A stretch of DNA of 64,000 nt, taken from positions 1-64,000 of the forward strand of contig JBEEFP010000036.1 of the NCBI GenBank assembly GCA_041166085.1, written 5' to 3'. Position 1 is the first letter of the stretch, and every line of letters begins with the position of its first letter. The notes under the pieces are model-generated. The model did no database searches, was not told the DNA's origin, and saw only the letters and a program-made list of their open reading frames with translations. This document shows positions 30,129 to 38,712 of this stretch, piece after piece. Origin of the DNA: JBEEFP01 sp041166085. GTDB taxonomy: Bacteria > Actinomycetota > Acidimicrobiia > Acidimicrobiales > JAFATL01. The position numbers and the translations under genes were made by a program.

Positions 30129-32174
30129 TTGAGCATCACCGAGGACGGCCCCGGCGGGGGGCTGGGGGCGGACGGGCCGGGAACCGACTCGGCCGCTGAC
30201 GTCGTCCTCCGCGTCGACGGCGACGTCCTCGCGGGCTGGAACGAAGCCGCGGCCCGGCTCCTCGGCCTCACCGACACCGATCGGGGCCGCCCTGCCCGCG
30301 ATGTGCTCCGCGACCGGGTGACCGCCGCCCTCGGGGCCGAGCTCCAACGCGAACGGGTCGAGCTGGCCGGCGAGGCGGCCGAGCTCTGGCATCGCGCCTT
30401 CCACGACCCACTCACCAACCTCGCCAACCGCAACCTCCTGCGCGAGCGGGCGTCGTCGGCCCTCGACCGCGGCACGGGCGCGGTCGCCCTCCTCCTCATC
30501 GAGCTCGACGGCCTGAAGGCCGTCAATGACGCCCTCGGCCATGCGGTGGGCGACCGGCTCCTCACCGAGCTGGCCGACCGCTTCCGTGACACGGTCGGGG
30601 GGCGCGGCACGGTGGCGCGGCCGGCCGGCGGGTTCGCAGTGCTGCTCCACGCGGTGGATGGACAACCCGAGGCGATCGCGGTCGCCGAGGCGCTCATCGA
30701 CGCGTCCTCGATGCCGTTCGACATCGATGGACGCGTGCTGTTCGTGTCGCCCCGCGTCGGCATCACCGTCCACGCGGGCGAGGGCGGTGACGTCGACACA
30801 CTGCTGCGCAACGTCGACGTCGCCCTCTACCACGCGCGCAGCGGGGGGCGCGGCGCCTACGCGTGCTTCGAAGAGACGATGCACGTCGCCGCCCTCGATC
30901 GTCTCGAGATGGAGGCCGACCTGCGCGCCGCCATCGACCGCGATCAGCTGATCCTGCACTTCCAGCCCATCGCCGGACTGCGTTCCGGCCACATCCTCGG
31001 CGTCGAGGCATTGGTGCGCTGGATCCATCCGGAGCGCGGACTGGTCCCGCCCATGAGCTTCATCCCGCTTGCGGAGGAGACGGGCCTAGTCGTGGCCATC
31101 GGCGAGTGGGTGCTGCGGGAGGCGTGCCTCCAGACGGTCGCGTGGCACCGCGCTCACCCCGACCGCCCGCCCGTGTCCGTCGCGGTGAACCTCGCCGGCA
31201 GCCAACTCCAACTGCCCGGCTTCGCGGACACCGTGGCCACCGTCCTCGCCGAGACCGGGTTGCGCGCCGCCGATCTCGTCCTCGAGATCACCGAGACGCA
31301 GATCATGGACAACGTCGACGCCATCCTCCCCAACCTGCAGCAGCTCCAGGGCTTGGGCGTGCGCATGTCCATCGACGACTTCGGCACTGGTTATTCGTCG
31401 CTCGCCCGGCTCCGCACACTCCCCGTCGACGAGCTCAAGATCGACCGCTCCTTCGTGCAGGGCATCCACAGCGCGACCGACGAGGCGCCCCTCGTCGCCG
31501 CCATCGTCGCCATGGCCCACGGCCTCAACCTGCAGGTCGTCGGTGAGGGTGTCGAGACGGCCGAGCAGCTGGACTTCCTCCTGCGATCGGGGTGCGACCG
31601 GGTCCAGGGCTTCCTCCTGGGCCGGCCGGTGCCGGCCCACGTCATCAGCGGCCTCATCAGTCAACCCGTGCTCGTACTGCGACTGGCGGCCGCCGCCGCG
31701 GTGCTGGGCGCGGCCGGCCAGGACCTCGATTTCGACATCGCCGAGGCGCTGGCGTCCGTGCTGGCCGAGGCCGACTCGTTGGCCGAGGTCGTCAGGGGCC
31801 TGCTCGAGCTGGTGGCGCGCGCGACGGGACTGGAGGGCACGTACGTCACGCGCATCGACTGGAGCAAGCAGGAGCAGTCCGTCGTCGGGACGCACGGAGA
31901 CTGCGGCCTGCACATCGGCGACCGCTTCTCCTGGGCCGGCGCGGCGACGCCCGACGTGTACGGGGACGGACGGCGGCTGCGCGGCCTCGAGACCTACATC
32001 AGCGTGCCCGTCCTCAGTGCGTCGGGCGGCCTCCTCGGGACGCTCTGCGCGGTCAGTGCGGCGCGGCGGACGCTGGCCCGTACCCAGCTGGCGGCCATGG
32101 AGGTGCTGGGCCGGCTGTTGGGCGAGGAGCTCACCATCGACCGCCGGCCGGCCCACGTCCGGGCCGGCAACTGA
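30129..32174 (+). CDS. Cyclic-di-GMP phosphodiesterase (EAL) with degenerate GGDEF and C-terminal GAF
   Basis: This 681-residue, probably cytosolic protein has a short PAS-like N-terminus (20-85), a GGDEF domain (88-250), an EAL domain (260-515) and a GAF-like domain (540-665). The GGDEF signature reads RPAGGFAVLL (164-173), so the active Asp/Glu are lost and cyclase activity is unlikely. The EAL side is complete: GVEALVRW (291-298), ITETQIM, IDDFGTGYSSL (415-425), K437 and GEGVET (472-477). It should degrade c-di-GMP, perhaps gated by GAF. The TTG start has AGGAGG 9 nt before it. Confidence 0.9.
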   Translation: MSITEDGPGGGLGADGPGTDSAADVVLRVDGDVLAGWNEAAARLLGLTDTDRGRPARDVLRDRVTAALGAELQRERVELAGEAAELWHRAFHDPLTNLANRNLLRERASSALDRGTGAVALLLIELDGLKAVNDALGHAVGDRLLTELADRFRDTVGGRGTVARPAGGFAVLLHAVDGQPEAIAVAEALIDASSMPFDIDGRVLFVSPRVGITVHAGEGGDVDTLLRNVDVALYHARSGGRGAYACFEETMHVAALDRLEMEADLRAAIDRDQLILHFQPIAGLRSGHILGVEALVRWIHPERGLVPPMSFIPLAEETGLVVAIGEWVLREACLQTVAWHRAHPDRPPVSVAVNLAGSQLQLPGFADTVATVLAETGLRAADLVLEITETQIMDNVDAILPNLQQLQGLGVRMSIDDFGTGYSSLARLRTLPVDELKIDRSFVQGIHSATDEAPLVAAIVAMAHGLNLQVVGEGVETAEQLDFLLRSGCDRVQGFLLGRPVPAHVISGLISQPVLVLRLAAAAAVLGAAGQDLDFDIAEALASVLAEADSLAEVVRGLLELVARATGLEGTYVTRIDWSKQEQSVVGTHGDCGLHIGDRFSWAGAATPDVYGDGRRLRGLETYISVPVLSASGGLLGTLCAVSAARRTLARTQLAAMEVLGRLLGEELTIDRRPAHVRAGN

Positions 32175-32184
32175 ACCAGACTCG

Positions 32185-32190
32185 TAGCAT
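32185..32190 (+). promoter_or_regulatory. Probable -10 box (TAGCAT) of leaderless YceI mRNA
   Basis: TAGCAT ends 7 nt before the GTG at 32198, within the 23-bp gap after the EAL gene. No ribosome-binding site is visible. Confidence 0.35.
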
Positions 32191-32197
32191 TCGTAGC

Positions 32198-32704
32198 GTG
32201 AACCGGTTCACCGTGGTGCCCGAGCGGTCGACGGTGACCATCGAGGCCAGGTCCAGCGTCGGTCCCATCCAGTGGGAGGCGGCGGGGGCCGAGGGTTGGG
32301 TGGAGGCCGAGTTGGTGGACGGCGCCATCGACACGAGCATCACGCCCAAGGCCAACCTCGAGCTGGCGGTGCGCAACCTGCGGTCGGGCAACACGCTCTA
32401 CGACGCGGAGCTCATGCGGCGCATCGACGCCCGCCGCTACCCCGTGACCACTGTCGTGCTGACGCAGGCGTCTGGTGATGCATCGCGCTATCAGCTCATC
32501 GGCGACGTCACCTTCCACGGCGTGACCCGCCAGCTCCGCGGCAGTGTGCTGGCCGAGATCGACGCCGGCGGCGGGCTGGTCGTCACTGGGGAACAGACCT
32601 TCGACATCCGCGATTTCCGCGTGCCCTCCCCCACTATCCTCATGCTCAAGATCTTCCCCGACGTGCGCGTTCGGCTCCGGCTCGAAGCGGCGCGCGAGGA
32701 CTAG
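32198..32704 (+). CDS. YceI-family lipocalin-like protein
   Basis: The 168-residue protein is a single YceI domain: FTVVPERSTVTIEARSSVG at the start, middle strands ELAVRNLRSGNTLYDAELMR, and the hallmark GDVTFHGVTRQL before a final beta strand pair. YceI proteins bind amphiphiles such as isoprenoid quinones or lipids in a long barrel. No signal peptide is visible, so this copy is cytoplasmic. The GTG start is fixed by the short gap after the EAL stop. Confidence 0.85.
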   Translation: MNRFTVVPERSTVTIEARSSVGPIQWEAAGAEGWVEAELVDGAIDTSITPKANLELAVRNLRSGNTLYDAELMRRIDARRYPVTTVVLTQASGDASRYQLIGDVTFHGVTRQLRGSVLAEIDAGGGLVVTGEQTFDIRDFRVPSPTILMLKIFPDVRVRLRLEAARED

Positions 32705-32718
32705 GAGGCACACGGCAC

Positions 32719-32988
32719 ATGGGCACCCTCTTCGGGTTCGCGGTGGGGTACATCCTCGGCGCCCGCGCCGGCCACGACGGCTTCGAAGAGGTGGTGCGGT
32801 CGGTGCGCGCCATCCGCCAGTCCGAGGAGTTCGGCGGCTTCGTCGACGCCATGAAGTCCCACGGCCGCCATCTGCTGCGCGAGATGACGAACCGGGTGGC
32901 GGGCGAGCCCGACGAGGTTCTCACGCCCGCCAACGGCCACGGCGACCTCAACCTCGGCGGCGACCACCGCCCCCAGGCACCCTGGTAG
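32719..32988 (+). CDS. Small membrane-anchored hypothetical protein
   Basis: The 89-residue protein has one N-terminal membrane helix (TLFGFAVGYILGARAG), then an amphipathic helical region with charged residues (EEVVRSVRAIRQSEEF) and a Gly/His-rich tail. The first half resembles YtxH-like small stress proteins, but this is weak. It follows YceI by 14 bp on the same strand with AGGAGG before the ATG, so the two are likely one operon. A long palindrome follows. Confidence 0.6.
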   Translation: MGTLFGFAVGYILGARAGHDGFEEVVRSVRAIRQSEEFGGFVDAMKSHGRHLLREMTNRVAGEPDEVLTPANGHGDLNLGGDHRPQAPW

Positions 32989-32992
32989 CGCA

Positions 32993-33041
32993 GTTCTCGA
33001 GGCAATGACTTACGGAATCCGTAAGTCATTGCCTCGAGAAC
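32993..33041. terminator. Near-perfect 49-bp palindrome between convergent genes
   Basis: Arms of 24 bp (32993-33016 and 33018-33041) are exact reverse complements around a single central A. It lies 5 bp after the small membrane protein and 7 bp before the end of the hydrogenase operon. It probably ends transcription from both sides. It has no T-run, and such long exact arms are uncommon for a simple terminator. Confidence 0.7.
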
Positions 33042-33047
33042 AGGGCC

Positions 33048-33152
33048 CTAGGGCTCGCGGATGCGCAGATAGCGCGCCAGGCCCGGGATCGACGTCACCA
33101 CCAGCCAGCCCAGGATCACCAGCGCGACGGACTTGAGCGCGCGCATCGTCAT
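33048..33152 (-). CDS. 34-residue membrane microprotein of the hydrogenase operon
   Basis: From ATG 33152 the frame gives 34 residues: a membrane helix (SVALVILGWLVVTSIPGL) and a basic end, ARYLRIREP. Its ATG overlaps the stop of the gene before it (ATGA). Small proteins ending in a RYLRIR-type tail are found beside actinobacterial uptake hydrogenases (DUF6893-like, from memory). A role in anchoring the hydrogenase or passing electrons to the membrane is a guess. A longer frame to 33248 is rejected because it overlaps the neighbouring gene without family signal. Confidence 0.6.
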   Translation of the reverse strand: MTMRALKSVALVILGWLVVTSIPGLARYLRIREP

Positions 33153-33982
33153 GCCGACCTCCCGTTCGCCGTCGTTCGTGCATTGGCCTGGGCGAGGAAC
33201 GCCTCCAGGGCGCGGGCCGGCGCGTCGCCACCGGTGAGGCCCTCCCACGTCGTGCGCAACTCGCCGGCCAGCGCGTACGCAGCGGAGACGGGCACGACGT
33301 AGCCCTCGCCCTGGGCCACCACGAGCGCCTCCACGTCAGGGACCAGCTCGGGCAGATCGGCGATCCCGATGTCGAGCTCGGACTGGGTCGCACCGGCGGG
33401 ACCCGGGTAGTACGCGACCGGCGCGCCGCACTCGGAGTCGACGACGACGAACGCCACGCCCACCGGGATCTCGGGCAGGTCGACGGGCCCGACGGCGCGC
33501 CACTCGTCGGGGACCACGCGCCAGCGCCCGCCTCCCGCACCGGGCGCGGCCAGCAGCACGAAGCACGGACGGCACGCGCACGACAGCGCGCCGGCCCGCG
33601 CCTCGACATCGACCACGTGCGGGTGGTTGTCGCCCGCGGGCCCGCCGCAGAGCTCGCACCGGGTCACCATCTCCGGCTCGGCAGAAGCCGCAGACATGTC
33701 GCGCGTCGGGAGCAGCGTCACCGGCGTGGACGTCGCGTCGGTGGACACGCGCACCAGGTCGTGCAGCTCGAGCACCGGCCGCAGCGACTCGTCGGTTGCG
33801 ATCGAACCCAGCGTGGCGGCCGCGTCCCCGTCCGACGCGGCCACAAGCTCGAAGATGTGGGTGAGAGCCTCGCCGTGCAGGTCGAGCAGCAGGCGCACGA
33901 GGTCCTGCGCCGCGCTCCGTGCCACGGGATCGGGTACCCGCTCCAGCTGGGCGACGAGCTCGGCCAGCCGGTCGGTCGTCAC
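33149..33982 (-). CDS. Hydrogenase-associated protein (DUF5947-like)
   Basis: The 277-residue protein has a helical N-terminal part (LVAQLERVPDPVARSAAQ) and a middle zinc-type Cys cluster (MVTRCELCGGPAGDNHPH, later CACRPC). A C-terminal domain has the RWRVVPDEWRAVG segment. Proteins of this kind (DUF5947 as I recall) accompany group 1h hydrogenases; the function is unknown, perhaps assembly or electron transfer. The GTG at 33982 overlaps the large-subunit stop by 4 bp (GTGA), which fixes the start and shows translational coupling. Confidence 0.72.
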   Translation of the reverse strand: MTTDRLAELVAQLERVPDPVARSAAQDLVRLLLDLHGEALTHIFELVAASDGDAAATLGSIATDESLRPVLELHDLVRVSTDATSTPVTLLPTRDMSAASAEPEMVTRCELCGGPAGDNHPHVVDVEARAGALSCACRPCFVLLAAPGAGGGRWRVVPDEWRAVGPVDLPEIPVGVAFVVVDSECGAPVAYYPGPAGATQSELDIGIADLPELVPDVEALVVAQGEGYVVPVSAAYALAGELRTTWEGLTGGDAPARALEAFLAQANARTTANGRSA

Positions 33983-35748
33983 GTGTCGAGCCCGTTCCAC
34001 ATGGTCGGCGAGTGGCGACGCTCGAGGGTCTTCCCCTTGCCCAGGTACATGTGCACGCCGCAGGGCAGGCAGGGGTCGAAGCTGCGCACCGTGCGCATGA
34101 TGTCGATCCCCTTGAAGGTGTCGCGCCCGTTCTCCTCGAAGATGGGCGTGCCCTCGATGGCGTCCTCGTACGGACCGGGCACACCGTCGATGTCGCGGGG
34201 GCTCGCGTTCCACGGCGTCGGCGGGTACGGGTGGTAGTTGGCGATCTTGCCCTCGCGGATGACCATGTGGTGGGACAGGATGCCGCGCACCGCTTCGGTG
34301 AAGCCCACGCTCACCGCCTCGTCGGGAACGCGGAACGGCTCGATGGTGCGGGTGTTGCCGGAGTTGAGGTCGGCCATGGCCCGGTCGACGAAATACAGCG
34401 CGCACGCGGCCGCGTACGCCTGGAAGTAGCTACGGGCCCGGTCGCGTTCGATGGTGTTGCTCCACTGCGGGATCTTCCACTGGAAGGTGGTCTCGGGGCT
34501 GGACGCGCTGGCGGGCAGGTTGATGTCGACGCCGTCGCCTGTCGCCTTCACGTACCCGATGTCGACGAGCTGGGCCAGCGCCGTCACCCACAAGCGGGCG
34601 ATGGGGCCACCGCCGGTGTCGAGGGGCAGGTTGTTCGTCCCGTCGAACCAGCGGGGCGCGACCACCCAGCTGTAGTTGCCGTCGAAGTCGCGCTTCTGCG
34701 GTTTCGGGATGGTGCGCTGATTCCACGGGTGGCGCACGTCGACGGGATTGCCGAGCGGATCCTGGGTGACGAAAGGCTCGTGGTCGGTCCAGTCCTCGTA
34801 GTAGGAGCGGCCCAGCAGCACCCGGATGCCGAGGTTGATGTCGACGAGGTCGGTGGTGATGAGCTCGCCGTCGACCACGATGCCGGGCGTGACGTACATG
34901 CGCCGGCCCCAGTCGGCCATGGTGCGGTAGTCGAACGAGCAGTGCAGCGGGTCCTGGAAGCTGCCCCAGCACCCGAGCATGATGCGACGCCGTCCGACCT
35001 CCTCGTAGCCGGGCAGCGCCTGGTACATGAAGTCGAAGAGGTCGTCGTGCATGGGGACGGCCTTCTTCACCCAGTCCACGTACTTCATCAGCCGCGTCGT
35101 GTAGTCGGTGAAGAGCTGTACCGACGGCGTGGTACCGACGCCGCCCGCGTACAGCGTGGAGGGGTGCACGTGCCTGCCCTCCATGAGGCAGAACATCTCG
35201 CGCGTGACGCGGCTCATGTGGAGGGCGGAGCGGTAGAAGTCGCCCTGCATGGGGTTGAACGACCGCATGATGTCGGCGATGGTGCGGTAGCCGTGCACGC
35301 CGGCGTTGGGCGCCTCGGTGCGTTCGGCCAGCGCCAGGACACCCGGATTCGTCTCCGCCACCATCCGCTCGCAGTAGTCCACCCCGACCAGGTTCTCCTG
35401 GTAGATGCAGTGGTCGAACATGAACTCGGCTGCCTCGCCGAGGTTGATGATCCACTCGGCCATGTGGGGCGGACGCACTCCGTAGGCCATGTTCTGCGCG
35501 TACACCGAGCACGTCGCGTGGTTGTCACCGCAGATGCCGCAGATGCGGCTCGTGATGAAGTGGGCGTCGCGCGGGTCCTTGCCCTGCATGAACACGCTGT
35601 AGCCGCGGAAGATCGACGACGTGCTGTGACACTCGGCCACCCGCTTGGCGTTGAAGTCGATCTTGGTGTGGATCCCGAGGCTCCCGACGATGCGCGTGAT
35701 CGGATCCCACGCCATCTCGACGAGGCCGTCTTCCCGCTTGGTGCTCAT
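33979..35748 (-). CDS. hhyL: [NiFe] hydrogenase large subunit (group 1h-like)
   Basis: This 589-residue subunit holds the Ni-Fe site. The N-terminal Cys pair is in SRICGICGDNHATC and the C-terminal pair in SFDPCLPCGVHMYLG, both intact, so it should be active. After the second motif only about 20 residues follow, so a classical cleaved C-terminal His-ending extension is not evident. Group 1h enzymes oxidise trace H2 at high affinity and feed the respiratory chain during starvation. It lies 4 bp after the small-subunit gene. No hyp maturation genes are in the window. Confidence 0.93.
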   Translation of the reverse strand: MSTKREDGLVEMAWDPITRIVGSLGIHTKIDFNAKRVAECHSTSSIFRGYSVFMQGKDPRDAHFITSRICGICGDNHATCSVYAQNMAYGVRPPHMAEWIINLGEAAEFMFDHCIYQENLVGVDYCERMVAETNPGVLALAERTEAPNAGVHGYRTIADIMRSFNPMQGDFYRSALHMSRVTREMFCLMEGRHVHPSTLYAGGVGTTPSVQLFTDYTTRLMKYVDWVKKAVPMHDDLFDFMYQALPGYEEVGRRRIMLGCWGSFQDPLHCSFDYRTMADWGRRMYVTPGIVVDGELITTDLVDINLGIRVLLGRSYYEDWTDHEPFVTQDPLGNPVDVRHPWNQRTIPKPQKRDFDGNYSWVVAPRWFDGTNNLPLDTGGGPIARLWVTALAQLVDIGYVKATGDGVDINLPASASSPETTFQWKIPQWSNTIERDRARSYFQAYAAACALYFVDRAMADLNSGNTRTIEPFRVPDEAVSVGFTEAVRGILSHHMVIREGKIANYHPYPPTPWNASPRDIDGVPGPYEDAIEGTPIFEENGRDTFKGIDIMRTVRSFDPCLPCGVHMYLGKGKTLERRHSPTMWNGLDT

Positions 35749-35752
35749 GGGC

Positions 35753-36763
35753 TCACCACGACGGGAGGTACCCGCTCAGCAGCTCGCGTCCGCGCAGCCG
35801 CCAGCCCGGCTCCTGATCGAGGGCTTGTGACGTCATCGTGCGCAGCCGACGGATGCCGGCGCCGTACACCGCGCTCCCGGCCGTCGACAGACGTGCGCCG
35901 GGAGGCTCCTCCATGAAGGGCATGAACTTGTCGGGGAACCCGGGCATGGTGCAACCGATGCAGATGCCGCCCACGTTGGGACAGCCCCCGATGCCGTTCA
36001 TCCACGCCCGCTTGGGAACGTTGCAGCGCACGACCGGGCCCCAACACCCCTCCTTCACGATGCACTTCTTCGACCCGAGCTCGGTGGCGAAGTCGCCCTG
36101 CTCGTAGTACCCCCCGCGGTCGCATCCCTCGTGCACCGTCTCACCGAAGAGCCACGCCGGCCGAAGCGCGTCGTCGAGCGGGATCATCGGCGCGCTGCCC
36201 CCGGCCTGGCGGAGCAGGTAGAGCAGGGTCTCGGCCAGGTTGTCGGGCAGGATCGGGCAGCCCGGCACGCACACCACGGGGATGCCCGCCTTGCTGTGCC
36301 ATCCCCAACCCACGTAGTCGGGGACGCCCATGGCGCCCGTGGGGTTGCCCTCCATGGCGTGGATGCCGCCGTAGGTCGCGCACGTGCCCGCGGCCAGCAC
36401 CGCCCACGCCTGCGGCGCCAGTCGGTCGATCCACGTGTTGAGGGTGATGGGCTGGTTGGTCTCGGGATCGGTGCCGAACCCGGTCCAGTAGCCGTCGCCG
36501 TTGATCTCCTCGTTGGCGACCGACCCCTCGACCACCAGGATGAACGGATCCAGCTCGCCGGCCGCGCCGCGCTGGAACCACGCGAGGAAGTCGTCGCCCA
36601 CGTCGTAGTCGAGGAGGGGCCAGTGGAACTCGGCGCGCGGGACACCGGGGAAGATGCCGCCGATGAGGTCTTCGATGCTCGGCTGGGTGGCAGCCGTGAG
36701 CGCAACGGAGTCACCGTCGCAGCTCAGTCCGCAGTTCAGCCACAGGACGTGAACCGGCTCCAT
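35753..36763 (-). CDS. hhyS: [NiFe] hydrogenase small subunit (group 1h-like)
   Basis: The 336-residue subunit carries the Fe-S chain. At the proximal cluster the usual CxGC reads NCGLSCDGDSVALT: the second Cys is Asp, the known 3Cys-1Asp arrangement of O2-tolerant actinobacterial (1h) enzymes. Further ligands are GTCATYGG, VPGCPILPDN, HEGCDRGGYY, KCIVKEGCWGP, RCNVPK and GGCPNVGGICIGCTMPGFP. No Tat signal is visible, as expected for this group. It is first in a four-gene operon. A TAGGCT box lies 11 nt upstream of the ATG. Confidence 0.93.
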   Translation of the reverse strand: MEPVHVLWLNCGLSCDGDSVALTAATQPSIEDLIGGIFPGVPRAEFHWPLLDYDVGDDFLAWFQRGAAGELDPFILVVEGSVANEEINGDGYWTGFGTDPETNQPITLNTWIDRLAPQAWAVLAAGTCATYGGIHAMEGNPTGAMGVPDYVGWGWHSKAGIPVVCVPGCPILPDNLAETLLYLLRQAGGSAPMIPLDDALRPAWLFGETVHEGCDRGGYYEQGDFATELGSKKCIVKEGCWGPVVRCNVPKRAWMNGIGGCPNVGGICIGCTMPGFPDKFMPFMEEPPGARLSTAGSAVYGAGIRRLRTMTSQALDQEPGWRLRGRELLSGYLPSW

Positions 36764-36777
36764 CGTGGCGCGGGAGC

Positions 36778-38307
36778 CTAACCGGACGCCGCGCTCGGAA
36801 GGGTGAAGAAGAAGGTCGTGCCCTCGCCCGGTTCACTCTCGAGCCAGATGCGGCCGCCCTGCAGCTCGACGTAACGGTGCACGATGGCCAGCCCGACGCC
36901 GGTGCCCCGTCGCCCCGGCGGCTGGTTGGGCGCCTGGAAGAACCGTTCGAAGACGCGGTCCTGGAGATCCTTCGGGATCCCCTTGCCGACGTCGCGGACG
37001 CTCGAGGTCACCCACCCGCCCTGCTCCCAGGCCCGCACCCAGATGGTCGATGCAGGCGGCGAGAACTTCACCGCGTTGGTGATCAGGTTGGAGAGGATGC
37101 GGGACAGGCCGTCGACGTCGGCCCAGGCCCGCAGGTAGTCCGGCACGTCGACGTCGAGCACGTGGTCGCCCAACAGGCCGGTGAGGTTGAGACAGATGCG
37201 GTCAACCGCTTCGCGCAGGGCGACATCGACGGGCTCGACCTCCACCCGTCCCGCCTGCAGGCGCGAGAAGTCGAGGAGACGCTCCACCATCCGCCGCATC
37301 TCCTCGGCGTTGCCGGCGATGCGCTCGGCGACCTCGGCCCGCACCGCTTCGTCCTCGCCGGCCTGGGTCAGGGCGAGCGAGAACCCCACGATGGCGGCGA
37401 GGGGCGTCCGCAGCTCGTGGGAGACGAGGGCGAGGAACTCGTCCTTGATGCGGTCGGCCTGGCGCAACTGCTCGACCGCCTCGCGCTCCTTGTCGAGCGC
37501 CTCCTTGAGGCGCTCCTCGGTCCGCCGCCGCTCGGTGAGGTCCTGCACGATGCCGCGCAGGGCCAACGCGTTGCGCCGCGTGTCGTCCGCGCCGAAGACC
37601 GGGTCGCCGCGCGCCTCGACCCACAGCTGACGTCCGTCCGACCGGGCCAGTCGGTACTCGCCGGTGTACGGGGTCCCGGTCACGACGGCGCGCTCGAGAT
37701 CACCGAGCACGGTCTGGCGGTCCTCGGGGTGCACCACGTCGAGATAAGCGGCCAGCGTGCCGTCGAAGTCGAGCGGGTCGAGTCCGCAGAGCCGGTAGAG
37801 CTCGTCGGACAGCTGGACGGTGTCACTGCCGACGTCCCACAACCACAGGCCGACGCGAGCGAGCTGCTGCGCCTCTGCCAGCCGCGCCGCGCTCTCGGCC
37901 AGCGCCTCCTGGGTGAGGCGTTGCTCGGTGGTCTCGCGGGCCACGATGAGGACGAGCTTGTCGTCGCCCACGCCGCTGGGGACCTCGACCATGGTGACCG
38001 ACACGGGCACGGTGAGGCCGTCCTGGCGGCGAGCCTCGAGCTCGACGCGGTCGACCTGCTCGCCGGCGCGCACCCGCTGCAGGAGCTCCTCGCCGCCCGG
38101 GAGCACCTCCGGGGGCAGGGGCTTTCCGACGATTTCGTCCGAGAACCAGCCGTAGAGCCGTTCCGCCGCCGGGCTCCACGCCACGACGATGCCGTCGCGG
38201 CCCTGCACGAGGACCGCGTCGGCGGATGCCTCGACAAGGGCGGCCAGCGCCGCGTTGGGATCGGGGAACGCTGGCGCGGCGAATTGGTCCATGGCGTCGG
38301 CGGCCAT
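36778..38307 (-). CDS. PAS-PAS sensor histidine kinase
   Basis: The 509-residue kinase has two PAS domains (about 20-130 and 145-262, the second with a WDVGSDTVQLSDELYRL start), a coiled linker, a HisKA box FLALVSHELRTPLAAI (His297), an N box NLITNAVKFS and a G2 box GTGVGLAIVH. The G1 box reads RDVGKGIPK where DNGxGI is usual, a mild change. No membrane helices, so it senses inside the cell. It is divergent from a lone receiver protein, its likely partner. The ATG at 38307 (or 38292) is used; the long frame to 39519 is the shadow of the crotonase gene. Confidence 0.88.
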   Translation of the reverse strand: MAADAMDQFAAPAFPDPNAALAALVEASADAVLVQGRDGIVVAWSPAAERLYGWFSDEIVGKPLPPEVLPGGEELLQRVRAGEQVDRVELEARRQDGLTVPVSVTMVEVPSGVGDDKLVLIVARETTEQRLTQEALAESAARLAEAQQLARVGLWLWDVGSDTVQLSDELYRLCGLDPLDFDGTLAAYLDVVHPEDRQTVLGDLERAVVTGTPYTGEYRLARSDGRQLWVEARGDPVFGADDTRRNALALRGIVQDLTERRRTEERLKEALDKEREAVEQLRQADRIKDEFLALVSHELRTPLAAIVGFSLALTQAGEDEAVRAEVAERIAGNAEEMRRMVERLLDFSRLQAGRVEVEPVDVALREAVDRICLNLTGLLGDHVLDVDVPDYLRAWADVDGLSRILSNLITNAVKFSPPASTIWVRAWEQGGWVTSSVRDVGKGIPKDLQDRVFERFFQAPNQPPGRRGTGVGLAIVHRYVELQGGRIWLESEPGEGTTFFFTLPSAASG

Positions 38308-38337
38308 TCTGCCCGTGGCGGCCCGCGATTGTCGGCC

Positions 38338-38343
38338 TAGGCT
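38338..38343 (+). promoter_or_regulatory. Probable -10 box (TAGGCT) for the response regulator
   Basis: TAGGCT ends 9 nt before the ATG at 38353, in the 45-bp divergent gap with the kinase gene. A leaderless start is possible; no Shine-Dalgarno sequence is seen. Confidence 0.3.
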
Positions 38344-38352
38344 CTCGTTGCC

Positions 38353-38709
38353 ATGCGTCCGCTGCTCGTCGCCGACGACGAACCTGACATCCGTCTGATG
38401 CTGCGGACGGTGTTGCGCGCCCAGGGGTGGAAGGTCGAGGAGGCCTCGACGGGCAGCGAGGCGGTCGAGCTCTGTCGCACCGGGACCTTCGACGCCATCA
38501 TCCTCGACCAGAAGATGCCGGGCATGTCGGGCGCGGAGACCGCGCAGCAGCTGCGCAACGAGGGCTACGACCTGCCGATCATCCTGTACTCCGCCTACCT
38601 CACCGAAGAGGTCGAGGCCCAGGCCGCGGCGGTCGGCATCCAAGCCGTCGCCAAGGAGGACCTGCAGGGGCTCATCGGCGTGTTGTCGGACATCGTCGGC
38701 CAGGAGTAG
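38353..38709 (+). CDS. Single-domain response regulator (receiver)
   Basis: At 118 residues this is only a receiver: acidic pair in LLVADDEPDIR, phospho-acceptor Asp in AIILDQKMPGMSG, Ser/Thr position in ILYSAY and Lys in VAKEDL. It has no output domain, so it must act by protein contact, in a phosphorelay, or as a phosphate sink. It is divergent from the PAS kinase, and the crotonase gene starts 3 bp after its stop, so those two are in one transcript. Confidence 0.88.
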   Translation: MRPLLVADDEPDIRLMLRTVLRAQGWKVEEASTGSEAVELCRTGTFDAIILDQKMPGMSGAETAQQLRNEGYDLPIILYSAYLTEEVEAQAAAVGIQAVAKEDLQGLIGVLSDIVGQE

Positions 38710-38712
38710 CCG

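Noticed and set aside
29481..31028. 515-codon minus-strand frame
   Set aside because: The upstream two thirds are antisense to the EAL gene, with low-complexity residues; the real small gene starts near 29936.
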